From positions 1 through 5,842 of the forward strand of contig JBOHAD010000112.1 in NCBI GenBank assembly GCA_050697555.1: a DNA stretch of 5,842 nucleotides, read 5' to 3'. Positions 1 to 5,715 of this stretch are shown piece after piece (within the stretch, counting starts at the first letter, position 1; every line of letters begins with the position of its first letter). The notes under the pieces are model-generated. The model ran no database searches, was not told the DNA's origin, and was given only the letters and a program-made list of their open reading frames with translations. Made by a program: the position numbers and the translations under genes. The DNA comes from DASQWP01 sp050697555 (lineage in GTDB: Bacteria > Actinomycetota > Thermoleophilia > Gaiellales > Gaiellaceae).

Positions 1-1212
1 AGCCATCCCGGAGACGAACATGTGGTGCGCCCACACGGAGAAGCCGAGGATGAGGATGGCCATGAGCGAGAGCGCCATCAGGCGGTAGCCGAAGATCGGC
101 TTGCGCGCGAAGACGGAGATGACCTCCGAGGCGATCCCGAAGCCGGGCAGCATCATGATGTAGACGGCGGGGTGGGAGTAGAACCAGAAGATGTGCTGGT
201 AGGCGATGACGTCGCCGCCCTGCGAAGGGTCGAAGAAGTTCGTGTGCAGGACCCGGTCGAAGAGGATGAAGAACTGCGAGCCGGCGATGAACGGCGTCGC
301 TACCACGACCAGGGTCGACGTGGCGAAGTTGGCCCAGACGAGGAGCGGCATGCGCCAGAAGGACATGCCCGGCGCTCGCATCGTGATGATCGTGACCAGG
401 AAGTTGAGCGCGGTCATGATCGAGGACGCGCCCGCCCACTGAACGCCCATCTGGAAGAAGAGGTTCCCGTCCGGCTGGACGATCGAGAGCGGCGCGTAGT
501 TGGTCCAGCCCGCCGAGAAGGCGCCCCCGTCGGGGACGAGGTAGCTCGAGAGCATCATGAAGCCGGCGATCGGGAGGAGCCAGAAGGAGAGCGCGTTCAG
601 CCGCGGGAAGGCCATGTCCGGCGCGCCGATCATGAGCGGGATGACGTAGTTCCCGAGGCCGGCGAACGCCGGGATGACGAAGAGGAAGATCATCAGCGAG
701 GCGTGCACGGAGAAGAGGCCGTTGAACGTGTTCGTGTCCACGAACTGCATCCCGGGCCGCGCCAGCTCCGCCCGCATGAACATCGCCATGAGGCCCGCCG
801 CGACGAAGAAGAAGATCGTCGTGACGAGGTACTGCACGCCGATGACCTTGTGGTCGGTGTTGACCCGGAAGTAGTCCTTCCAGGTGCGCGCTCCGTGGCC
901 GGAGTGGTCCTCGGGCCGGCTCGGCCGCCCGGAGATCCAGTAGGCCCAGTAGTCGAAGCCGCCGATCCCGGCGAGGAACGCGACCGGCACGAGCACGGTC
1001 CAGGCCGCGATCAGCACCGGGAGCTCCCAGAGCGGGTCGTAGCCCAGAGCGGCGCGGGCTCCGACGACGAGAAGCGTGGCGAGCCCGAACGCGAGCGGCA
1101 CGAGCCAGGCCACACGCAGCCAGCCCGCGCCCGTCAGGTAGCGCAGGCCCCTGCGCGGCGGGAGCGGCGGGGGCGCTGCGTGCTGCTCGTGCTCGCGGGT
1201 CTCGACCGCCAC
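1..1212 (-). CDS. ctaD: Cytochrome c oxidase subunit I (A2/caa3 type), partial at 3' end
   Basis: Catalytic subunit of a haem-copper oxidase, reducing O2 to water and pumping protons across the cytoplasmic membrane. The first 404 residues are visible; the 3' end lies beyond the left edge. Ligands seen: His170 in helix II (FSVHASLMIF, low-spin haem a), His347 (CuB) with Tyr351 (the His-Tyr cross-link position) in YSHPAVY, and His396-His397 (CuB) in VWAHHMF. The 49-residue spacing from His347 to His396 is the family's spacing. The D-channel entrance Asp199 is present in GAPDMAFPR. The usual helix VI glutamate is Ala349, with the Tyr345-Ser346 pair of A2 oxidases. The conserved core starts near TDHKVIG (119-125). 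The roughly 115 residues before it form an unusual extension with two predicted membrane segments (about 35-52 and 64-84). The start is GTG, overlapping the ctaC stop by one base. Haem a3 and K-channel residues lie outside the window. Family assignment is very secure. Confidence 0.97.
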   Translation of the reverse strand, partial: MAVETREHEQHAAPPPLPPRRGLRYLTGAGWLRVAWLVPLAFGLATLLVVGARAALGYDPLWELPVLIAAWTVLVPVAFLAGIGGFDYWAYWISGRPSRPEDHSGHGARTWKDYFRVNTDHKVIGVQYLVTTIFFFVAAGLMAMFMRAELARPGMQFVDTNTFNGLFSVHASLMIFLFVIPAFAGLGNYVIPLMIGAPDMAFPRLNALSFWLLPIAGFMMLSSYLVPDGGAFSAGWTNYAPLSIVQPDGNLFFQMGVQWAGASSIMTALNFLVTIITMRAPGMSFWRMPLLVWANFATSTLVVVATPFIAGSQFFILFDRVLHTNFFDPSQGGDVIAYQHIFWFYSHPAVYIMMLPGFGIASEVISVFARKPIFGYRLMALSLMAILILGFSVWAHHMFVSGMA

Positions 1213-2225
1213 TAGCGTTCACCCCCTCCCGCTGCCTCGAGCAGGTACTCGACGAGCCCCTCGAGCTGCTGCTCGCTGAAGATCTCCCCGTAGTTCTGCG
1301 GCATCACGTCCGGCTGGAACCCCTCGCTGATCTCCGCGTTCGGCTCGACGATCGACTCCAGCACGGAGTCCGCGTTTTGGTCCGGGAGAACCGTATCGAG
1401 GTCGGGGCCGGTCTGCCCTTCGGTGGCGGCCTCGGCGAGCGTGTGGCAGCTCCCGCAGTTCGCGACGAAGAGCTGCTCGCCCTGGACGGAGGCGCCCTCG
1501 GCGGCGAGGCGTCTCTGCTCCTCGATCCACCGGCGGTAGCCGGCTTCGTCGAGGACGCGTGCCTGCGAGCGCATGGTCGCGTGCCCGAGACCGCAGAGCT
1601 CCGCGCAGATGACCGGGAACGTGCCGAGCTTCGTCGGCGTCACGACCATCCTCGTCGTAATGCCTCGCACGGCGTCCTGCTTCATGCGCCACTGGGGCAC
1701 CCAGAACGAGTGGATCACGTCCTGCGAGGTGATGCGAAACTCGATCGGCTCGTCCACCGGGACGACGAGCTCGCCGCTCGCCAGGGGCCGGCCCTCGAGC
1801 TGCACGTCGGGGTACGTGAACGTCCAGGCGAACTGCCGCGCCGAGACCTCGACGACCATGTGGTCGTCTGGAATGTCCTCGGCCTGGGCGAGCGCGACTC
1901 CCGAGTAGACCGCAATCGCCGTCACGAGGATGACCGGGATCACGGTCCAGACGATCTCGAGGCCCGTGTGCCCGTGGATCGGGCTGCCGTCGTCCATGTC
2001 CCCGGGAGGCGCACGGAACTTCCACACCGCATAGACGGAGACGCCCGCGACGACCGCGAAGACGGCGACGCAGATGATCGTCACGAACCAGTAGACGTTG
2101 TCGATGATGCGGGCCTGCTCCGCGCCCTGGTCGGGCAACCACGGAACGAAGAGCGCGACGACCGCCAGCGCAGCGCCGACGGCCAACCCCACCAGCGTCA
2201 TCTGAATGATCGAGCGTTTCCGCAC
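1212..2225 (-). CDS. ctaC: Cytochrome c oxidase subunit II with fused cytochrome c domain (caa3 type)
   Basis: Electron-entry subunit of the oxidase, 337 aa. It has an N-terminal hydrophobic segment (about 11-29, signal anchor or lipoprotein-independent leader), two further membrane helices (about 44-68 and 92-113), then a cupredoxin domain outside the membrane. The CuA ligands are all present: His172, Cys207, Glu209, Cys211, His215 and Met218, in HSFW and CAELCGLGHATM. Trp134 in the ARQFAWTF segment matches the aromatic electron-entry region. After a linker comes a class I cytochrome c domain with haem motif CGSCH (257-261) and a likely axial Met308 in VMPQNYGE. The fused haem c marks a caa3-type enzyme, which usually takes electrons from a small cytochrome c or directly from complex III. 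The GTG start at 2225 has no clear Shine-Dalgarno sequence; an ATG eight codons later lacks one too. It is first in the ctaC-ctaD operon, with assembly and subunit III genes probably beyond the left edge. Confidence 0.97.
   Translation of the reverse strand: MRKRSIIQMTLVGLAVGAALAVVALFVPWLPDQGAEQARIIDNVYWFVTIICVAVFAVVAGVSVYAVWKFRAPPGDMDDGSPIHGHTGLEIVWTVIPVILVTAIAVYSGVALAQAEDIPDDHMVVEVSARQFAWTFTYPDVQLEGRPLASGELVVPVDEPIEFRITSQDVIHSFWVPQWRMKQDAVRGITTRMVVTPTKLGTFPVICAELCGLGHATMRSQARVLDEAGYRRWIEEQRRLAAEGASVQGEQLFVANCGSCHTLAEAATEGQTGPDLDTVLPDQNADSVLESIVEPNAEISEGFQPDVMPQNYGEIFSEQQLEGLVEYLLEAAGGGER
1219..1230 (-). promoter_or_regulatory. Ribosome binding site of ctaD inside ctaC
   Basis: On the minus strand GGGAGGGGGTGA lies 6 nt before the ctaD GTG. 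It matches the anti-Shine-Dalgarno complement closely and sits within the last codons of ctaC. Together with the TAGTG stop/start overlap it fixes the ctaD start and suggests translational coupling of the two subunits. Confidence 0.75.
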
Positions 2226-2329
2226 GTACGAAGGGGGTATGCGGCCCGCGAGAACCCTAGCGCAACCGTATCCACGGAACGGGCTCGAACGTTCTCGAAC
2301 CAGAACCCCAAGGAGGAAGCAACTTTCAC
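2226..2329. promoter_or_regulatory. Divergent intergenic region with 10-bp-phased GAAC repeats
   Basis: This 104-bp gap lies between the divergent starts of ctaC and the DUF6458-like gene and must hold both promoters or their control sites. GAAC occurs at 2277, 2287 and 2297, exactly 10 bp apart (one helical turn), and again at 2303. The longer unit CTCGAAC is repeated at 2284-2290 and 2294-2300. GAACGTTC at 2287-2294 is a perfect 8-bp palindrome. It resembles half of an actinobacterial LexA box (TCGAAC-N4-GTTCGA), but the second half is in direct rather than inverted orientation, so I do not call it one. No convincing -35/-10 pair is visible on either strand. Confidence 0.4.
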
Positions 2330-2563
2330 ATGGGAATCGGCGTAAGCATCTTCCTCATAGCGGTCGGCGCGATCCTCGCCTTCGCGGTGACGGCAGAGGT
2401 GAGCGGCCTCGACATCTCGACCGTCGGCTGGATCCTCATGATCGTCGGCGCGCTCGGCATGCTGCTCTCGATCATCTTCTGGTCGACCTGGGGCGGCACC
2501 GGCGGCTGGCGCCGCGAGACGTACGTCCGCGACGACCCCTACAACCGGCCTCCGCCCTACTAG
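2330..2563 (+). CDS. DUF6458-like small two-helix membrane protein
   Basis: A 77-residue membrane protein of unknown function. It starts MGIGVSIFLIAVGAI and has two membrane helices (about 3-22 and 32-51) joined by a short loop with Glu23 and Asp28. It ends in a polar, Tyr/Pro-rich tail (RRETYVRDDPYNRPPPY). Helix 2 contains TVGWILMIVGALG, the pattern I recall from actinobacterial DUF6458 proteins, and the length fits that family. The ATG is preceded by AGGAGG at 2311-2316, a good site though 13 nt away. Two TAG stops stand in tandem at 2561-2566, followed directly by a hairpin terminator, so it is probably a single-gene transcript. It is divergent from ctaC, but nothing in the sequence ties it to the oxidase. 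Gene reality is secure; the family name is from memory. Confidence 0.88.
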   Translation: MGIGVSIFLIAVGAILAFAVTAEVSGLDISTVGWILMIVGALGMLLSIIFWSTWGGTGGWRRETYVRDDPYNRPPPY

Positions 2564-2584
2564 TAGAAGCGGAGACTCGGCGCG

Positions 2585-2615
2585 AGGAGAGGGCGGCCCC
2601 GAGCCGCCCTCTCCT
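2585..2615 (+). terminator. Hairpin terminator after the DUF6458-like gene
   Basis: A perfect 12-bp GC-rich stem (2586-2597 with 2603-2614) closes a 5-nt CCCGA loop. An A-T pair at 2585/2615 extends it. The following TTCTACT is only weakly T-rich, which is common for terminators in high-GC bacteria. An outer 8-nt element, AGTAGAAG at 2562-2569, is complementary to CTTCTACT at 2614-2621 and could lengthen the structure. Confidence 0.75.
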
Positions 2616-2668
2616 TCTACTGCCGCCCGAACGCGCCGACTCGGCTACAGATTCCCTCTGGAGACGCC

Positions 2669-3934
2669 CTGGAGCTCGCCGCCGGACTCATCTTCGTCGC
2701 CGCGCTCGCCGTGATCGCCTTCGAGTGGGTGCACCGCACGAAGGCGGCTCTCGTCGGAGCGGGTCTCGTCGTGCTCATCGGCGCGATCGACGAGGCGGGC
2801 GCCATCGAGGCCGTCGACTGGGCGACGCTGGGGCTCCTCGCGGGAATGATGATCCTCGTCGGCCTCACCGAGAGGACCGGGGTCTTCACCTACCTCGCGC
2901 TCAGGGTGGCGCAGCTCTCGCAGGGCCGCCCGCTCCGCCTCGTCTTCCTCCTCGCCGGAGTCACCGGAGTGCTCTCGGCGTTTCTCGACAACCTGACGGC
3001 GATCCTCCTCGTCGTCCCGATCACCTTCCTGCTCGCGGACGTCCTGCGCATCACACCCATCCCCCTCGTGCTCGTGGAGGTGCTTGCCTCGAACATTGGC
3101 GGCACGGCGACACTGATCGGCGACCCGCCGAACATCATGATCGGGACGCACCGCGAGGAGCTCTCGTTCCTCGACTTCATCGTCAACCTCGCGCCCGTCT
3201 CGCTGGTGACGCTTCTCGTGATGACGACATTGCTCTACGTCGTCTTCCGCCGCCAGCTCGTCGTCACGCCGGATAGGGCGGCCGAGATCCAGCGCCTCGA
3301 TGCGGCCCGCGACATGCGCGAGAGCCCGTACGTGAAGCGCTCGCTCGCGATCCTCCTCGGCACGATCATCGGGTTCTTCCTCCACGCGCCGCTCCACATC
3401 GAGCCCGCCGTGGTGGCTCTCGTCGGGGCCACCGTCCTCCTCCTGGTCGCGGCGGACGACGTCGAGGAGGCACTCGAGCGTGTCCAGTGGTCGACGATCT
3501 TCTTCTTCGTCGGCCTCTTCGTCATGGTCGGAGCCCTCGAGGAGCAGGGCGTGATCGGCGAGGTGGCGGATCTCGTCGCGGACGTGACCGGCGGCTCGAG
3601 CGTGGGCGAAGGCATGGCGATCCTGTGGGGTGCAGCGGCGGGCTCGGCGCTCGTCGACAACATCCCGTTCACGGCCGCGATGATCCCCGTCGTCGACGAG
3701 CTCACCGCCGGCGACGAGACCTTCCAGGATGCGAACTGGTGGGCGCTCGCGCTCGGCGCCTGCTTCGGGGGGAACGCCACGCTCATCGCCGCTGCCGCCA
3801 ACGTGGCCGCTGCCGGGGTAGCGGAGCGGAGCGGGCATCCCATCTCCTTCGTCCGTTTCCTCGTGATCGGCCTTCCTGTGACGCTGCTCTCGCTCGTGAT
3901 CGCTACCGTCTACATGCTCATCTTCCAGCTCTGA
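2669..3934 (+). CDS. ArsB/NhaD-superfamily ion permease (SLC13-like)
   Basis: Polytopic inner-membrane transporter of the COG1055 type (arsenite permease ArsB and Na+/H+ antiporter NhaD relatives); the substrate cannot be read from the sequence. Numbering from the CTG at 2669 (421 aa), it shows the internal two-fold repeat of the superfamily. Half 1 has FLDNLTAILL (Asp107-Asn108) and the signature ASNIGGTATLIGDPPN (140-155). Half 2 has ALVDNIPFTAAM (Asp330-Asn331) and FGGNATLIAAAAN. About 11-12 membrane segments are expected. The first ordinary start codon, GTG at 2711, would cut the first helix (LAAGLIFVAALAVIAFEWV) in half. CTG at 2669 gives an N-terminus beginning ELAAG and ending in EWVHRT, as in homologues I recall, with GGAG at 2660-2663 five nt before it. 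No ATG, GTG or TTG occurs in frame between 2612 and 2711. The CBS-domain gene follows 7 nt after the stop, so the two are probably one operon. The family is secure; the start is inferred. Confidence 0.92.
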   Translation: MELAAGLIFVAALAVIAFEWVHRTKAALVGAGLVVLIGAIDEAGAIEAVDWATLGLLAGMMILVGLTERTGVFTYLALRVAQLSQGRPLRLVFLLAGVTGVLSAFLDNLTAILLVVPITFLLADVLRITPIPLVLVEVLASNIGGTATLIGDPPNIMIGTHREELSFLDFIVNLAPVSLVTLLVMTTLLYVVFRRQLVVTPDRAAEIQRLDAARDMRESPYVKRSLAILLGTIIGFFLHAPLHIEPAVVALVGATVLLLVAADDVEEALERVQWSTIFFFVGLFVMVGALEEQGVIGEVADLVADVTGGSSVGEGMAILWGAAAGSALVDNIPFTAAMIPVVDELTAGDETFQDANWWALALGACFGGNATLIAAAANVAAAGVAERSGHPISFVRFLVIGLPVTLLSLVIATVYMLIFQL

Positions 3935-3941
3935 CGAGCCC

Positions 3942-4382
3942 GTGCGCACGCTTCCCGACATCGAGCTCGTGGCGGCTTCGGTACGCCGCTCGGCGACGTT
4001 CCTCGAGGCCGCCGAGGCGCTCACGACGCACTCTGTCCCTACAATCGCCGTCCTCGACGACGCGGAGCGCGTGGTGGGCCTGTTCGACGTGGAGGACCTC
4101 CTACGGGGCCTCTTTCCCGGCTACCTCGCCGAGCTTCGCCATACGGCTTTCGCCTCGGACGACCCGGGCCTTCTGGCCGAGCGGGCCCGGGCGGTGTCCG
4201 CTCAGCCCGTGGAAAAGCACATGCGTAAGCCCGTCACCGTGGGTGTCGAGGCGAGCGCCACGCATGTGGCCGAGCGGTTTCTCCACTACGACTTCGGCGC
4301 GCTCGCCGTCGTGGAGGGGAAGAGATTCGTGGGGATGCTGAGCCGCGCGGACTTCTGCCGCGCGGTGCTGAGACAGACGTGA
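3942..4382 (+). CDS. Tandem CBS-domain protein, likely regulator of the adjacent permease
   Basis: A soluble 146-residue protein made of a CBS pair (Bateman module), a fold that usually binds adenosine nucleotides and controls a partner protein. CBS1 spans about residues 8-58 (VPTIAVLDDAERVVGLFDVEDLLRG in two parts: sensor strand, then VGLFDVEDL). A linker follows (about 59-88, FPGYLAELRHTAF and an Ala/Arg-rich helix). CBS2 spans about 90-144, with VEKHMRKPVTV, GALAVVEG and FVGMLSRADF, the classic final strand-helix pattern. There is no DNA-binding or catalytic domain. The GTG start lies 7 nt after the permease stop with only a weak upstream GACGAG, which suggests coupled translation. Pairing with a permease points to control of transport by cellular energy state; that role is inference. 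A GC-rich hairpin follows the stop. Confidence 0.9.
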   Translation: MRTLPDIELVAASVRRSATFLEAAEALTTHSVPTIAVLDDAERVVGLFDVEDLLRGLFPGYLAELRHTAFASDDPGLLAERARAVSAQPVEKHMRKPVTVGVEASATHVAERFLHYDFGALAVVEGKRFVGMLSRADFCRAVLRQT

Positions 4383-4390
4383 GGTGCAAA

Positions 4391-4421
4391 GCCGCGCGCC
4401 CGGATGGCCCGGGCGCGCAGC
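4391..4421. terminator. GC-rich hairpin between converging genes, probable bidirectional terminator
   Basis: A perfect 10-bp stem, GCGCGCCCGG (4394-4403) with CCGGGCGCGC (4409-4418), has a 5-nt ATGGC loop. Two further G-C pairs lie outside an A/C mismatch (4391-4392 with 4420-4421). It sits between the stop of the CBS gene (plus strand) and the stop of the tiny membrane-peptide gene (minus strand), so it can end both transcripts. T-tracts are poor on both sides; the minus side has TTT just after the stem. Confidence 0.7.
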
Positions 4422-4430
4422 GTTCCTCTC

Positions 4431-4496
4431 CTAGAAGATCAGGATGAGGATGATGATGATCAGGATGATCGCGAGAAGACCGCCACCGATGTACAT
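4431..4496 (-). CDS. 21-residue Ile/Leu-rich single-helix membrane peptide
   Basis: A tiny open frame, ATG to TAG. It encodes MYIGGG followed by 15 residues, almost all Ile or Leu, ending in Phe. Nine of 21 residues are Ile (all ATC codons) and five are Leu, with no charged residue, so the product would be one membrane-spanning helix with a short Gly-rich N-terminal end. A strong Shine-Dalgarno sequence, GGGAGG (4509-4504), lies 7 nt before the ATG. The gene starts 20 nt after the MFS stop and ends just before a terminator hairpin, so it could be the last gene of that operon. Upstream, GATAAT (4521-4516) looks like a -10 box but would place transcription onset almost on the ribosome site. A longer in-frame reading reaches far upstream, but that extension is Arg/Gly/Ala-rich shadow of the MFS gene. 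Function unknown; short hydrophobic proteins of this kind are often left unannotated. Confidence 0.65.
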   Translation of the reverse strand: MYIGGGLLAIILIIIILILIF

Positions 4497-4516
4497 CCCT
4501 CTGCCTCCCTCGTTGA

Positions 4517-5715
4517 TTATCTCGTTTGACGGCTTAACGACGTTCCCGCCGAAGAAGTTTCGGTAACCTCGCCCGCCGCGAGCTCGGAGGCGCGCGGGAG
4601 GGCCAGGAGCGCCGCCGCCCAGAGCCCGGCTACGACGGCGAAGCCCACGCGCCCCTCGCCTGGCAGGGCGAAGGCGAGCCCGAGGAGCGGCGTGCCGGCC
4701 ACGATCACGAAGTTGCCGGCCATGTTCACGAGGCCCCCGGCGGCCCCCGGCCCTTCGGGACGGAGGGCCGCGGCGGAGGCGAACACGGGCGCAAAAGCGA
4801 GCCCCGCCCCGAGCCCCACGAGGGTACAGGCGACGATGACGAGCGCAAGCGGCCCGGCCGGGAGGAGGAGTGCCGTTCCCGCAGCCCCGGCGGCGAGGCT
4901 CGTCGCCACGAGCGCCTGCGCGCGCCCCGGCTCGCGGCGTGCGAGCCAGCCGCCCAGCGGCCTCCCGACGATCCCGGCCGCGAGGGTGAGCGCGCTCGCG
5001 AGCCCGGCCAGCGCCAGGGAGTACCCCCCGGCGCGAGTGAGAAGCGTCACCGCCCAGTTCGCCACGACGGCGTTCAGCCCGAGGGAAGCCATAGGGCCAC
5101 CGCAAGCCGGTCCAGGCGCCGGTCGCGAACGAGCGCGCCGAGGCTCGCAGCGTCGCGCTCCTCCCGCAGCCGGGGCGGGCGCGGCGAGAGAGCGAGAACG
5201 ATCAGTGCCGCAACGGCGACGGCGAGCGCGGTGGCGAAGGGCGCGCGCCACCCGAGCGAGCCATGGACCACCGGCACGACGGCGAGGGCGAGGCCCCCGC
5301 CCGCCATCGCGCTCCCGCCGAAGACACCCTGCCCCACGGGGCCCCCGGCCGCGGCGCGGACGTAATCGCTCCCGGCGACGAAGGCGACGCCCGTGCCGAG
5401 CCCGACCAGCGCGCGAAGGGCGATTCCGAGAGCAGGGTCCGGCGCTGCGAGGAGAAGCGCGTTGCCCACGGCCGCGACGAGCAGGGAGGCGAGCGCCACC
5501 GGATGCGCGCCGAGCCGGTCCGCGCGCCGCCCACCCGGGATCTGCACGAGGGCGTGGACGAGGAAGAGCGACGTGGTGAAGAGCCCGACGACGCCGAGGC
5601 CGATCCCGTACGCGTCCGCGAGCGGCCCCGCCACGGCGCCGACGTTCGTGATGTTCCAGCCAACCGCCAGGCCGACGAGCGCCGCGCCGAGCGTGGCGAC
5701 GCGCGCGCTACTCGT
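4517..5715 (-). pseudogene. MFS transporter, frameshifted and without an ordinary start codon
   Basis: A major facilitator superfamily transporter in two reading frames, together about 400 residues, the usual family length with 12 helices. The N-half (about 5715 to 5093) has helix 1 (LGAALVGLAVGWNITNVGAV), helix 2, then motif A as GGRRADRLG, and helices 3-6, ending in the loop RLREERDAASLGALVRDRR. It stops at 5074 after LAVALWLPSG. The C-half is in the other frame, from ATG 5092 to TAA 4517. It holds helices 7-12, with a second motif A-like GRPLGGWLARR. Joining the frames near 5092 gives an uninterrupted helix 7 (LAVAL then MASLGLNAVV), as expected if one base were missing. No ATG, GTG or TTG precedes helix 1 in frame; the first is GTG 5634, inside or after helix 1. 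ACG at 5715, after GGGAGAG, is the best-placed candidate and overlaps the stop of the upstream SDR gene. Substrate unknown. It may be a decaying gene, a sequencing or assembly error, or a split transporter. Confidence 0.82.
5086..5105 (-). other. Frameshift point in the MFS gene
   Basis: In the first frame the minus strand reads GCG GTG GCC CTA TGG CTT (A V A L W L) and soon stops. In the second frame ATG GCT TCC CTC begins at the A of CTA (5092). A single missing base at CT(G)ATG would restore continuous AVALMASLGLN. No recognisable heptameric slippery site is present, so programmed shifting is not supported by the bases seen. Confidence 0.75.

Noticed and set aside
22..1215. 397-aa open frame on the plus strand
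   Set aside because: It is antisense to ctaD, consists almost only of Arg, Glu, Asp, His and Gly, and has no domain pattern. The minus-strand frame has all the oxidase ligands.
2285..2300. LexA/SOS box (TCGAAC-N4-GTTCGA)
   Set aside because: The second half site reads TCGAAC, a direct repeat, so the required inverted repeat is not present.
1377..2345. 322-aa open frame on the plus strand
   Set aside because: Antisense to ctaC and charged low-complexity sequence typical of high-GC shadow frames.
2206..3276. 356-aa open frame on the plus strand across the DUF6458-like gene and permease
   Set aside because: Arg/Pro/His-rich, crosses a terminator hairpin and two real genes in another frame.
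2645..4024. 459-aa open frame on the minus strand
   Set aside because: Longer than the permease it opposes, but made of Asp, Glu, Arg and His with no hydrophobic core. The plus-strand permease motifs are unmistakable.
4434..4475. GAT-rich low-complexity run as a microsatellite repeat
   Set aside because: The GAT units are the reverse complement of the ATC codons for Ile in the membrane peptide, interrupted by Leu codons, so they are explained by coding.
4516..4521. GATAAT as a -10 box for the tiny peptide gene
   Set aside because: No matching -35 is seen, and the start of transcription would fall on the Shine-Dalgarno sequence. The bases also encode the end of the MFS gene.
4497..5105. Long N-terminal extension of the tiny hydrophobic peptide frame (224-aa reading)
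   Set aside because: The upstream part is Arg/Gly/Ala-rich and lies in a shadow frame of the MFS C-half. A strong ribosome site sits directly before ATG 4496.
4692..5579. 295-aa plus-strand frame rich in Arg, Ala and Pro
   Set aside because: Antisense shadow of the MFS gene without any recognisable motif.
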